Positions 22,123 to 34,047 of a stretch of DNA of 64,000 nucleotides are shown in pieces. The stretch's first letter is position 1, and each line of letters begins with the position of its first letter. The translations under genes were made by a program, and so were the position numbers. Origin of the DNA: Rhododendron vialii (taxonomy: Eukaryota > Streptophyta > Magnoliopsida > Ericales > Ericaceae); NCBI RefSeq assembly GCF_030253575.1, contig NC_080564.1:5686501-5750500 (forward strand). The letters run 5' to 3'. The notes below the pieces were generated by a model. That model worked only from the letters and a program-made list of their open reading frames with translations, was not told the DNA's origin and did not search any database.

Positions 22123-22798
22123 TTATAGAGCCTCAACAAACAGTTCTATGAAAGACTTCAACTCAGAAGACATATTAGCCAAAATCCCAGAAAGATCTAC
22201 ATCAAACAATTAAAGGAAAATCAAAATATTAAATCAAAACAAAAAGCATATCAAAACAAATAACATAAAACACACACTTACCATTAGGAGAAGACTTGAT
22301 AACATGTGAAAACCTTGCAGAGTTCTTGGCAAGGTCAACAGAAATATTATTTCTTAATTCACCACTGTGGGCATCCAACCTCACAAGATGAACCAAGAAC
22401 GACATCTCTGGCAATTACAAAAACAAAGGCACAAGGTAAAGGTTCTAATATGCCAACTAACTAAATAAAAAGAAACATAATTTTTTAGAAAACTAAAATC
22501 ACCTGAATAGTTTTTTGAATTTGGGTTCAAGATAAACCCACCATTGCTGAGTCTGAGTCTGAAGATGTTGATTAGTAAAGTCCGCAAAATTGTGTTCAAC
22601 CCAAGACTCGATATCCACGTTAACCCGATCAATGAAGACATGTTTTTTGTGATCATTAATAAAAAGACAACGAGCAATTTTTGGCCCCTCACAGAGGGTC
22701 ATGGCATCCATATAGGTAGATGCAGCGTCACGATTCGAAAAGGTTATAATGCTAACCTCCTTCAAAGCCTCCTCCCGATACAAGAAGCCAAACGACAT
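22123..22798 (-). CDS. Unrecognised split gene (exons 22503-22798, 22282-22407, 22123-22196)
   Basis: I do not recognise this protein. The first block encodes MSFGFLYREEALKEVSIITF and about 80 more residues (NRDAASTYMDAMTLCEG, FINDHKKHVFIDRVNVDIES) to a CAG|GTGATT donor at 22503. A second block (MSFLVHLVRLDAHSGELRNN and on to KSSPNG) runs from a CAG acceptor at 22407 to a strong ATG|GTAAGT donor at 22282. A third runs from a TAG acceptor at 22196 (DLSGILANMSSELKSFIELF, VEAL, stop). Blocks 2 and 3 join in phase. Blocks 1 and 2 do not (phase 2 against phase 1), so there is either a lost base, another splice choice, or a separate start at the ATG in block 2. No membrane segment or signal peptide is evident. 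It may be a decayed gene. Confidence 0.4.
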
Positions 22799-23164
22799 TA
22801 AGGCAGAACTATAGTTCTTAAAAGAACTTAATATTTAATGAAAGCTACAAGAGGAGGGTCTTTCACTGCTTCTTCCCTTGCTTCTTCTAAATTTGTAAAT
22901 TTGAGTAAATATTTGGGTAAAAATTTTATTTGGTATGAAAGTTTCAACTCATGAACCCATATTTTACTCAAATCTCAGTCATTCACCACCATCACTGCCC
23001 AAAATCCCAGACCTCAGGTCTTTCACTCTCTCGCCCTCTTCTTTTTTGTTGGATTCCCACCTCTCCCCCAAACAAAGCCACACTACACAACTCAGACAAA
23101 TCCACACATATATCTAGCTAGAGAGAGAAAAAAATAGGAAAAAAGCAACAAAAGCACCAAAAGC

Positions 23165-23214
<50 letters not shown>

Positions 23215-24149
23215 GGAAATGCTGGTGAAGCTGGGGATCCAACCAGATTTCGGCAACCATAGCCCGATGAAGGGTTTCACGAACACCACCAAACTTGGGT
23301 AAAAGCTTTGGTTGACATCAAATTTGGGTGAAGATTTGAGTAAAACTCAAATTTGGTATATGTTTGGGTAATGAGTGGAGGAGGGTTTTTAGTGATTTAT
23401 ACTCAAATTTGAGTTTGAGTCAAGATTTGGATAAGGAGTGGAGATGCTCTTATAGGGCAATCCACCGATCTCCCAATCTCTAGAAATGTCTAGTTTTACC
23501 CATGTGTTTAATTGTAAATATCTTTCTAGTGCCACTATTCCTTCTACACACTTCTAAGTATCTTTTAGCTTAGATTAACACTTTCTCTATGTTATTCTAG
23601 AAGATTACAAATTAATTTTCTAACGTAAGACCAATAAGGGGTTGCTTTTGTTAGAATCAAAATCCGTCGACTTTAGAAATCGTGAGGGTTCAACCGTTCA
23701 AGTCCCTCTATCCCCAAAAGTCCGTTTGACTCGTTTCATGAGAAAAGAGTTTTTGCAAACTTTAGCACAAATTATGTTTGGGTTCCACATGTCTTTTTGG
23801 ACAGATTCGTTGATATATGTACGTAAAGATTGAATAATTACTTTTTCAAAAACCATTTAAAATGTGAAAGTTATTGGGTCTCAAAATTGGTCATTTGATA
23901 TGAAAGGAAAGTTGAAGAGTCCCACAGTGGTTAGTTGGTGGAGATTCAATGGGTGTAAAATGTATCTAGGTGATGTGACTTTAGCATTTTTGGTGTAAAA
24001 TATCCTAGGTAGATATGACATCTTCAAGTTGGGACACCAAAATTTTGTAGGAGCGAGGGCATGGAGATAAAGTGGGCTTGGCCACTTGGGCCCATTTACC
24101 ACAAAAGCGCCGCGGTCTGGCTCAGGCTTTGGGCTTTGATTAAAATGAA
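22799..24149. other. Intergenic with Harbinger-like MITE text
   Basis: TTTGAGTAAATATTTGGGTA at about 22900 and GGATAAGGAGTGGAGATGCT at about 23430 look like the two ends of a Harbinger-type MITE of ~560 bp. Its middle holds a (GA)n run (23173-23212) and a short open stretch (MLVKLGIQPDFGNHSPMKGF) that could be captured DNA. No gene is supported. Confidence 0.35.
23173..23212. repeat. (GA)n microsatellite
   Basis: A GATA/GA run of about 40 bp. Confidence 0.95.
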
Positions 24150-24281
24150 GGGAAAATGGCGGCCCAGGACATGTTTTGATAATTAATACTCGCCAAGAAC
24201 ATGCTAATAAAATTTGTTAATGCTGAAAATTTCCTTAGCAGGTATTAATTATCAAAACACATTTTTGGCCGTCATTTCCCC
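24150..24281. mobile_element. Mutator-like MITE, 132 bp
   Basis: The left arm GGGAAAATGGCGGCC and the reverse complement of the right arm GGGGAAATGACGGCC are alike, and GTTTTGATAATTAATAC recurs inverted inside. The flanks TAAAATGAA and TATAATGAA match at 8 of 9 positions. Confidence 0.7.
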
Positions 24282-25030
24282 TATAATGAAAGGGACCATT
24301 TCCAAATTATCATTTTCTTTTTCAGGCCAAATTTTAGTTATACTCTTGACCAGAAGAATTTTTGGTGCCAAAATTCAGTCACTTCCCAACCGTCAGTTGC
24401 TATCCAAGTTTCCAACTGTTATTTTTCCGAACTAGCATTACGCTACCGAACCATTGTGCCTTGCCGTCTTTGGCCAGTGGCGCTTTCCGTTCGTATGTGT
24501 TTGCTGCCTTTGGGCGCACCTCTTTGAACCAGTTTCGTACCCCTTTGGACGGGAACTTGTTTTCCTATTTACACAAGCCTTGCACGTCATTTCATGCTTT
24601 CAATATTTCCGCAACACGCACGTGACTCTTCTGTATATAGGATTTGAGAGAGTTCTGCACAATTTCTGTTTGTTGGGCACGCAGTCAAAGTGCTTCTCCT
24701 GGGAAGTAAACGTCCAAAATCCTGAACACCGTAGATAGGGAAAAATCTTCTTTTTAAGGACACTGATTCATCGTGCCTTGATCCATTGTTAAATTCCATA
24801 ATTTCTGTTTCTGTTGCAAGTCGTATTTAATTGCATTAAATTTATTCTCTTTTGCTTTGTGTTAGGAGCTGTCTAGGCAGCCAACAATTCATGGTTTATT
24901 TCTTCCAAAGGGAGAGAAGAATGTTAACGTTTTGGTTCGATACAATAAATAAGAAATTGATGGATCAATTAAACTTACTCCCGCAATTAAATACTTCATT
25001 GTTTTAATGAAGGAATGAAATTGATGAACG
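24282..25030. other. Intergenic, no gene seen
   Basis: No supported gene. Overlapping short open frames at 24360-24740 show no domain and no splice logic. Confidence 0.4.
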
Positions 25031-25177
25031 CACTCCAAAAAAAAAAAGAGCAACAGTGACAAAAAAAATTATCACTAAATTGTCATTAAAAGTGTGTTGC
25101 TAAAATTTTTTTGTAACAGTTTTTCACCTAAAGTGACAACAACTGTTTTGTCAGCATCGTTCATTTTTTTTGTAGTG
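25031..25177. mobile_element. Mini-CACTA element, 147 bp
   Basis: It starts CACTCCAAAAAAAAAAAGAG and ends TTTTTTTTGTAGTG, whose reverse complement is CACTACAAAAAAAA. Subterminal GACAA/TTGTC motifs follow. It is flanked by a perfect 3-bp duplication, ACG, as CACTA elements make. Confidence 0.75.
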
Positions 25178-25856
25178 ACGTTAACATGTGCTTCTATTTT
25201 TTAAGATTGCTTCCGAAAAATAATAGTACGATGAAAAGTGAAAAAATGAACGCAAAATTTTTGAATAGGTTTCATGACAACGAAAATTTTGCCAGAAAAT
25301 CTCCATGAGAGACGGCCTGGATTAAATAATATTTTTTGGAAAAGTAGATTTTTGTAGTGTCTTAACAATTTGTCAGAATATTTAGGGTTAATAATTCGAT
25401 TGAAGTTCAAAAAGGAAAATCTTGGGTTTGGAATGAGTTTCGAAAAATGATTTTAATTGTTGTTTTTTATGCCTGCCGCCACTTTAGGGAGACAAAATCT
25501 CCCACTTTTTCCCCCATTTTAGAATTGTGGTGGCTCAAATCTGGGGAACCAAGTCTGACTTTGGCTCCGAGAGCCAATTGACGTAGGCAACATATTTCAT
25601 GGCTACCCATAGGCACTAGTGAAGACATCTTGTAGCGGCAACTACAGCAGGAACGAGCTACGGATGGATACAGATCATGATTTATCCACCCTCATCTATG
25701 AGCGAATGAGTGGGTTTTGACATTGAAGCTATTTTTCGGCTTTTTTCTTTGTATTTTGGGTACCAATGTGTCCTACGTAATAATTTGTGTATGGTTATGA
25801 ATATACGTTTGTCTTTACTCAATTTTTTGATTCAAACTCATGCATTGTACTACAAT

Positions 25857-27380
25857 TTTTTTCTTTTCTGAATAGTACAAGAAAATTTTATTGACTTCGG
25901 AACATTGCAAATATTAACCGGACAAAGAGGAAAACCGCATCACAATAACGAGGAAGCATCCCAACAGAGTTGACACCCTACCACTCGACAATCACATGCC
26001 CCTTCAAACCCAACAAAAGCAATTGGTTGGAGATTCCAACCAAGAGCAAAACAAAGCTCACTAGGGCAGGCCCCAGTGAGATTACAAGAACAAGTTTAAT
26101 ACAGATACAATGAAAGTTCAACAGAAAAAAGGCATCCCTCCATATTGGTAAAGGAGAGACTTCCCATAAGATCAAAGTAAGAATGCAGCACTCAACAGAT
26201 GCAAAACTTGCTGCCATGCATCCACAATTTGAACAGCAAAATAAGGCCACAGTACTGTTTGCAGCCAAATACCACCATTTGCAAAATCTGCATGCATCGA
26301 TCACTACAGGTAAAAGTGTTTCAGCAGTTATCCTTGGAGCCAAACTTCAGAATGAAATATTTGTTTGGTGGGAGCACACATTGATAACATGCCCAATCTT
26401 CAGTCATCTCTATCTCTTCAATAAAATTCCTTTAGTCCCTAGCTTCAATGCAATTCCTTGAGTCCTCTCCTATCACAGCTTTGGAGAATGAAGCTCTAAA
26501 ATCCAAATTAAAACAGAACAAGTCCTCTGCCTTCAAATCATTTTCGTGAATAAATCTACTTCCTCGGCAAAGGGTATGAGTCACCAAGATCCAGATTAAA
26601 ACAGACAAAGACTCCCAGAACAAATGACACAGACACAAAACACAGGACACAGACACAGAACACCACCGGCCGGCACACGACAGACACCCAAAAAAAAACA
26701 GGCACTACCACCAGCAACAACCGAAGAAACAGCACCCAAAAAACAGCATACCTCAACCCCGCAACAGAGCCACCCACAAAGACACAGACATCAACAGAAC
26801 CACCCGAAAGCAGAGAAGAAGGGCCACCCCAAAGGACAAAATAATGACAGACAAAGCAGAAAGACAACTCCACACAAGCCCACCCACACAAGCGAAAATA
26901 AAACCGCAGAAAAGAAGGACACACACTCCGGGACAAGCCACCCACCCCCAAAACATCTCAACCAGAGTTATACAGATTCCACTACACTTTTGAGTTGGAA
27001 AATGAGATCATCCATGGAATAGTCTAGCCAGCCATTCTTGGCTTGATGAGCTCTTTAACCTCCATCCAGTTTGGGGTTGCTCCTTCAAAATAACATGCAT
27101 ATGCTCTACATGACTGTAAGAGGAATGTTGTCCTGAACTACCCTCTGTTTTGGTTTTAGATTGCAATTCTTCCACCACAGTAACCGTGCTTCCATTGATG
27201 ATGGCATCCCCAACCACCATTGCAGTATGCCAGTATATTGGTCCATATATATCTCCCAAGCATATTGCACAGTGCAGTAGCATATATATGATCGAGTGAT
27301 TGCGGAAAATTTCCACAAAACTTGCACCTTGCACTTTGCCTCCTCAGGGTTGTGGATAATTCCAAACTTGCACTTTGCCT
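25857..27380 (-). mobile_element. LINE 3' portion, decayed
   Basis: Read on the minus strand it opens near 27380 with an RT zinc-binding-like stretch (CKFCGNFPQSLDHIYATALC, then a Trp), passes a long GT-rich 3' tail and ends with CAATAAAATTTTCTTGTAC and an A-rich run at about 25857-25868. A 45-bp duplication near 27310-27385 repeats the LRRQSA codons. The reverse transcriptase core and endonuclease are not present. The plus strand of 26600-26960 is almost free of T. Limits are approximate. Confidence 0.5.
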
Positions 27381-27385
27381 CCTCA

Positions 27386-27800
27386 GGCCCCGTTTGATAA
27401 CAGTAATAGATTGATGAGATTCGTAAGGAGATAGGATTAGGATTAGGATTGGGATTGGGATTGGGATTGGTAATGAGAAGGGATTGTTAATGAGAAGGGA
27501 TTGATAATAAGTATGTTTGTTTGGGATGAAATTAGATGATGAAATTATTAATATCATGTTTGTTGAAGATGGAATTAAATGATAGAATTGGATTGATAGA
27601 AGAAATTGGTAATGAGAAAGGGTTGGAATTGGATTACGAATACCAAGTCCCACGGGGTATTGCTAATATCCCTATGGGCCAGATTGTTCATCCCATGATA
27701 CTACCAATCCGGACCAATTTTAGAAACCAAACAAAAAATTACTAATACCATCACCTTAGTAATCCAATCCCAACCTTCAATCCGTTTATCTAACAGGGCA
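27386..27800. mobile_element. Harbinger/Tourist-like MITE, 415 bp
   Basis: Left end GGCCCCGTTTGATAACAG; the right end read backwards is TGCCCTGTTAGATAAACG. The flanks carry a 3-bp duplication TCA. The inside holds a (GGATTA/GGATTG)n run at 27432-27470 and no coding sequence. Confidence 0.6.
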
Positions 27801-28391
27801 TCAGAGCGGTTTTCACCCTGCCAAGGCCCACCATCCTACCAAAACATTGAATTGTATATCGTGCTACATTGTTCCAGATCAGATTAAAAAAAAAACAGCT
27901 GCAGTTTTCACGCTACAATTTTTTTTCGTTTAGCTCAGCACCTCAGGCACTCTACAATTCACCCAAACCAACACACATTAAACTTATCCAAACTCAATCC
28001 AGTTATGGTAAGTACGTCTTGAGTAAGGATCGTTTTCATGCAACGATCACTCGAGTGGTTTTTTATGTGACGCAAAATGGGATCTGCCATTGTTAAATGT
28101 GGCTATTTCTTGTGTGATACCCCTGTATGCAAACGAGACCCACCAAGTTCCAAGTGAATGATCCGCATCAATGGGACAATATCATAGGTAGAATATTTCT
28201 GTGTCAATGGGATCTAAATCTAAAAGAGAATCAAAGTAACAAAATCCCTGCGGATCAAAAAAAAAAAAAAAGTAACAAAATCCCTATTAAGACCACGAAC
28301 GAAGGTACGGGCTCATTATTGTTCTCTCTCTACAATGTTTACCATGGAGAGTAACATGTAACACTGTGGATGCAATATTTTAACATAACTT

Positions 28392-28760
28392 TCAAATCAA
28401 CAACGTAACCAAGCAAGGGATTATCATAAGGCTCTCAGGAAACTTGGTAGCAATATTACCCCAGTAACACATTTCCGAGAGGATATCAACATAACTTGCA
28501 ATTTTGTTGGCTGAAAGTTTCACCTGTCGAGGAATATTAGTATCATATGAGAGAGTAAAATTCCCTCCCTGAAGACCGATCTTGTTGTCCTTGCAATAAT
28601 TGTGAAAAACTTTGCAAACTGCCATAAGCAGACGCTGTTGATTTCTTAGATCTCAATGTAGAATTATCCATTAAAAAATTAGCCTGATCGAATATTGATA
28701 AAGACTTGATTGAATCATGTCGTTTACGAGCAATGGTAACCTTGGTCCTTGGGTAGAAAA
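28392..28760 (-). other. Possible coding remnant, unrecognised
   Basis: An ATG frame at 28625 (MAVCKVFHNYCKDNKIGLQG, then NKIASYVDILSEMCYWGN) has coding-like codon use. Upstream, another open frame (IFDQANFLMDNSTLRSKKS) runs into it in a different phase. There is no recognisable domain, and no clear splice sites or start context. It may be an exon of a lost gene or chance. Confidence 0.2.
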
Positions 28761-28879
28761 TTATAAAGTGATATCTTGGATTTTCTGTACCTACACGTAA
28801 ATGACCCTAAAGATAGCGTAGACAAAACTATTTTTTGATGTAAAATATTTTCCAAAAGTTAACCCAGCTTTATGAGAGA

Positions 28880-29099
28880 TTTTTCAGTGCCGAGCGGGGT
28901 ATATCCCACGTGGTACTCGCACGGCACATCCGAGCCATCCGATACACTTTTGGACGGATCAGATTGAAACTCTCTCTCTCCTCTCATCCCAACACTTTCT
29001 CTCTCTTTTTCTCTCTTCAAATCTGAACCGTTCAAAAACGAAATAGACGGCTCCGATGCGCGAGCGGACACCACGTGGTACCCGCTCGGCACTGAAAAA
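28880..29099. mobile_element. MITE with G-box in both terminal repeats, copy 1
   Basis: Terminal inverted repeats of about 35 bp: TTTTTCAGTGCCGAGCGGG at the left, and the same text read backwards from the right end. Each arm contains CCACGTGG or CACGTGGTAC. The middle has a pyrimidine run (CTCTCTCTCCTCTC) and TTCAAATCTGAACCGTTCAA. Related copies are at 35890-36115 and 39240-39440. Confidence 0.7.
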
Positions 29100-29934
29100 G
29101 TTTCCCAGCTTTATTGTGTAATTTTCCGAACTTTTGTAAGGGTTAACTTTTGGGGGAAGCGGTGGTTTAACTCTAGTTAGCGCCAGAGGCGCAGAACACA
29201 AAAAAAACAAAAGCGCGTTTTACCCAGCTTTGTACTTCTTTGGTGACATGGCAAGAGAACATTGGCTTGGAGGAAAAGGTAGGTTTTCCGCCGTGGGTGT
29301 AATAAAATTGATTTTGAAATTCTATTTTTTTTATTATGATACTCCAAAATTTATCTTTTAGTGTAAAAATTATACATAGCAAGGCATACTATAATACAAA
29401 TTTTAAAATGTCATCATCAAAAATTGAAGTGCCAAAATAATTTTCCAAAATAAAAATATCTATCTCCTTTCTAAGAATCTGACAATATTTTTAATTTGAG
29501 TTTCTTTTCAACTATTTCTTCAAGTTTCCTATTAATTTTTTTTTTCAACTCACATTATCTTAGTGTAGCAATTAAATTTTTAGTTCTAAACAAGTGATCT
29601 TCTACGTAAAGATCTAGAGATGAGTTATTGATATACTTAAGAAGAGAAAGAGAGAAATAAGGAAGAATGTGAAAAGAAAGCCCGACTTGACTTGAATTTT
29701 GTGATGAGACAGTAATTGTAATTCTGTAACCACGTGGTAGTTTGGAGACTAAAGTTTAGCGAATTGATGTTTTCTGGGAGTAATTAATTATTCAGTGGTG
29801 CTGGAGCACCATCATATATCCCAACACTCTTCTCCATTATATGTTTAGAAGGTAACTCAAAATTTTATACTAAAAATACTCCTCTACCATGATTGTTAAA
29901 TGTTGATCAAATATCAGTGTTGACCGTTGACCAC

Positions 29935-30360
29935 CGACGTTAACCGTTGAGAATGTTCTTAGACGTTCTTAGCTCACACCTAAACTTAATGGTAATACAA
30001 AGAGTTCTGGATATTTCAAAGCTAAAAACGTTCTTAGAGCATTCTTAGCACACATGCCTATATCTCAGCACACGCCTAGACTTAATGATAATTCATTCTT
30101 AGATATTCTCAGTTCTGAGTGCATTCTCATACGTTCTCAAATCAACTGAGAACATTCTCATCTCAGCACTAAGAACATTTTCACCACACACCTAGACTTA
30201 GAGGTAATTCATTCTCAGACATTCTCAGTTCTGAGAATATTCGCAGCACATGCCTAGACTTAGTACAATTTGTTCTCTAACATTCTCAGCTCTTAGAACA
30301 TTCTTAACACATGCCTAGACTTTTTCTTTTTTTTTTGATCAGCACATGCCTAGACTTAGT
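29935..30360. repeat. Degenerate ~62-bp tandem repeat
   Basis: CACATGCCTAGACTTAG-type text recurs at about 29974, 30070, 30184, 30246, 30308 and 30343. The last full steps are 62 bp apart, with AACATTCTCAG and TTCTGAG modules between. Earlier spacing is irregular, from lost or changed units. Confidence 0.7.
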
Positions 30361-31799
30361 GGTACTTAAAAAGAGTGTTATACCTTACTGAGAATTTAGG
30401 TGCAATTTTCTGTATCTAGTGGTAAAAAGTGTATTCATGGGAAGAATGACTTGATTGTTTTTAAGGATTTATTATTTTGTTTCTTGTCTTCTTTGGTATG
30501 CATGTTTTCCTAATTTTATTTTTGTTTTTTAATCACCAACTTTTGTAGCCTATATAAAGACATGCTGAGGCATGGTTTACACACTAAATGAAAGCTAACC
30601 GATTGGGAATTCACTTTTCTTACACGCAAAAGACCTTTCTAATGGAGGACGCTATTTGAAAAAACTGAAGTTGGATCGATTAGTTTATTTGCAGTATATA
30701 TAGGACTAGAAGCAAAGAAAATGAGTTAGCTGTTTTTGGACGCCACTCATACCTTACGATCAACCACTTCATCTAAGCAACTTAGATGCAAAGCACCACT
30801 ATAGACCGACATGAACTATATATACCAGCGCTTGGGTAAACGGCAGAGAGATACACGTCGTTGTATAATTGTACCAACGCTTTTTCCAAGCATTGGTATA
30901 ACATACTAGCGCTTCGTTTTGCAGCGATTTGGCCTCTGGTGTAGGCATATGGCTTGCCACTTATATACTTTTACCAGCGGCTTATAACGTCTATGTAGGT
31001 TCAATTCCTTTTTTTAAGAATACTACAGATTCAATTTTGAGCTACACCCTAATAAATTATAGTAGCCGCTTTCCCGCCAAGGATGGGATCAGGGGGGGTC
31101 TAGTGGCGGCGACCGTCATGACAAAAATTTTAAAAAATGCAATTATTATATGTAAAAAAAAAATTTATGCCCAACTTATATAGCCTCGCCACCACTAGAT
31201 TTTTTTAATATACATTTCGCCACTGCTAGGGTAAAATCCTGATTTCATTTCCTGCCACATATCTGTTCACATATTTTTTCCTCAGAACTAAACAATATCA
31301 AAAAGCAATATAATTTACTCTTCATTGCAAGTAGTCCATATGAAATACCACAAGTAGAAGGAATGTTCGGGCGTAACCTTGTCGACCAATATTCAAAAGT
31401 AGATCAATTGTTCATAATTTCGCGTAAATATCACAATCCAACAAAAAGTCAACGATGCAGTCCTTAACACATATTGTGTTTATTTTCTTTATAACAGGAC
31501 AGAGAGAGCTATTTAAATTTTTGAACCGCGAAAAAAGAATTTCATCCTTTGAAAGATTTCATATATCTAGTTATCGTTGTCATCTTTATCTAATCAGTCA
31601 TTGGAATCCCAATCACTTAACATATATAGCAAGTGACCAATCAAGAAGACAAGTGGCAACCCTTCGGGACTTCTAAAAATATATGCCTGCATTACCATAA
31701 ATAGTATAGGTTTTCCAGCAAGTGACGAATCAAGAAGGCTAAACAATAGTATACAAATACAGAAATCGACTGTCTCACGAAGTCGTAAAAACCTATGTG
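30361..31799. other. Intergenic, no gene seen
   Basis: AT-rich. ACCAGCGCTT/CAACGCTTTTTCCAAGC motifs at 30825-30920 recall subterminal repeats of a DNA transposon, but no ends were found. Confidence 0.35.
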
Positions 31800-31804
31800 C
31801 ATGG

Positions 31805-32251
31805 TGTTGTGCGAAGAGGATTGGCAAACCAAACACACACACGAACTGAAACAAACACAGAGAAAGAGAGACACAATTTTATCTGGTTCCTCAAAATTGG
31901 ATACATTCACAGGGCAATAGATTCACTATCTGTAGGGAGTATTTACAATCACACTCAACCTCACAAATACTCAAAAATTGCTCTCAATCTCAATGTATAC
32001 AAGCCCCGAATTACACAAGCCCAGACAAGCTAGCCCACTAATGCAAGAGTACATTATCAGATTATATAGCGAAGGGAAATTAACGTTGAGCAACGGACAA
32101 TTGTTGATATGGTGCTCAACCATAAGCATATTCAATGCTCTGCAAGTTGCTGCATCTCTAAATTTGCAGTTGCTGGCTCTTGGCTCTGGTTCTCAACAGC
32201 TTCTAGAAATCCACAAATTGGTCCAATAGATTTTGAGCCAAAAACTCCGCA
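31805..32251 (-). mobile_element. Solo LTR, Copia-type, 447 bp
   Basis: It begins TG and ends CA and is flanked by a perfect 5-bp duplication, CATGG (31800-31804 and 32252-32256). A TATA-like GCTATATAATC on the minus strand suggests that orientation. Only one LTR remains, with no internal region. It lies 87 bp upstream of the broken UGT at 32339, just beyond the conserved TATA block. Confidence 0.75.
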
Positions 32252-32720
32252 CATGGATCTTCTCTTGTACAAAACCCCACTAAATAGCACTCAAGAGGAA
32301 GAACAAGCTTCTCCTGAGAGTGAGAGAGAGAGAGAGCGATGGCTACTTCTCCACGTTCTTCTAGACCTCACATAGTTCTATTTCCATTCATGTCCAAAGG
32401 CCACACCGTCCCACTCCTCCTCCTCGCTCAATTACTCCTCCATCGCAATGTCACCGTCACCTTTTTCACCACCCCAGCAAACCGGCCATTCATCTCTAAT
32501 TCTCTCTCCCACACAGATGCCTCCATTGTCGAGCTTCGTTTCCCACAAAATATAGAAGGAGTACCTGACGGGGTAGAGAGCACCGAGAATCTCCCTTCCA
32601 TGCCCCTCTTCGTCCCCTTCGCCACCGCCACAAAACTCATGCAACCCAACTTCGAAAAAGCGCTTCAGACTCTCCCCTATGTCACTAGCATCATATCCGA
32701 TGGAATCCTATGGTGGACCC

Positions 32721-33287
32721 TGTTGAAATCAGCACATGGGCTGCTAAAGTATGGCTCCAATTCTCTCATTGGTCAAAGATTGGATAAAAGTGGCAGCCTT
32801 TGTAGACTTCAACAGGCATGCCTAAAATCTGAAAAAATCTCAGGCATGGGTTTGGAGTAATTGCCATGCATGTCTGGCATGGCTTGTGAATATGAAGTCT
32901 TTGAATGGCCTATAAATTGAAGGCCTTGGTTTTCTGTAAGAGTATCTCTCTTGAGTGAGAGACCAGAGAGTGAGGTAGTGTAGAGAGAGTAGAGCAGTGT
33001 GAGGGCTCCTCCTTCGGGAGGGAGCCGAGCTCCTCCTACGAGGCTCTGTCAAAAACAGAATGAGAGAGCATTTGAAAATCAAAGAGAGTTTGACAGCTGC
33101 ATATGTATGCATTTGTATCAGTCTGTGAGTGAGTGTGAGTTTGAGTGATTTTGTAATCCTCCTCCTCCTCTATAATAGAAATTCGTCGGCTCACTCCCGT
33201 GGACGTACCTGATTTTGGGGAACCACGTAAATCTCTGTGTCTCTGTGTTTGTATGTGTTCTTGGTTTGATCGTTTATTTCCGCAACA
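32721..33287 (+). mobile_element. Solo LTR inside UGT pseudogene, 567 bp
   Basis: TGTTGAAATCAG at the left and TTTCCGCAACA at the right. The UGT text stops at GACCC and resumes AACAATCTGCGG straight after a diverged 5-bp repeat, so the insertion point can be read by comparison with the intact paralogue. A CTATAAATTGAAGG box suggests plus orientation. It is a Copia-type fossil with one LTR only. Confidence 0.8.
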
Positions 33288-34047
33288 GAGCTAACAATCT
33301 GCGGCCAAATTTGAAATGCCGCGCCTTGTTTCTTACGGCATGAGCAACTACTCACTGGCTGTGCTTCATGCGGTTTTGACGAACGGCCTGCTTTCAGTGC
33401 CGAGTTAGATGATGAGCCGTTTGTCGTGACAAACTTCCCATGGATCAAGCTATCTAGGAACGATTTTGAGGAACCTCTCAATTCTCGTGAGCCAAAGGGC
33501 CCCTACGTGGACTACCTTACAGAGATTTTCAGCGCAACCTCAAAAAGCTATAGTATAGTAAGCAACAGTTTCTACGAACTCGAGGCATTATACGTAGACT
33601 ATTGCAATCGCCGTGAGTCTGAACCCAAGTCGTGGTGTATAGGGCCCTTATGCTTGGCAGAGCTGCTGAAGACCAAACCTCCGTCCTGCCAAAAGCCCAC
33701 TTGGCTACAATGGCTAGACCAAAAACTAGCCGAGGGCAGTGGGGTTCTCTACGTTGCATTTGGGACTCAAGCAGAGATGTCTTCACAACAGTTGCACGAA
33801 ATAGCGATTGGTTTGGAGGAATCGAAAGTGAACTTTTTTTGGGTGACGAGGAAGACTGGGCCGGAGCTTGATGGTGGGTTTGAAGAGAGAGTGAAAGAGA
33901 GAGGGCTGGTAGTAAGAGAATGGGTTAACCAGAGGGTTATTCTAACACACGAGAGCGTCTGAGGATTTCTGAGTCACTGTGGTTGGAACTCAGTGTCGGA
34001 GAACGTAAGCGCCAAGGTTCCAATTCTTGCTTGGCTGATGATGGCAG

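Noticed and set aside
24360-24800. Three overlapping frames of 70-94 codons
   Set aside because: They lie in different phases and strands with no recognisable motif.
26624-27022. 132-codon open frame rich in Thr, Gln and His
   Set aside because: It lies on the strand opposite a GT-rich LINE tail; lack of T removes stop codons by chance. No domain.
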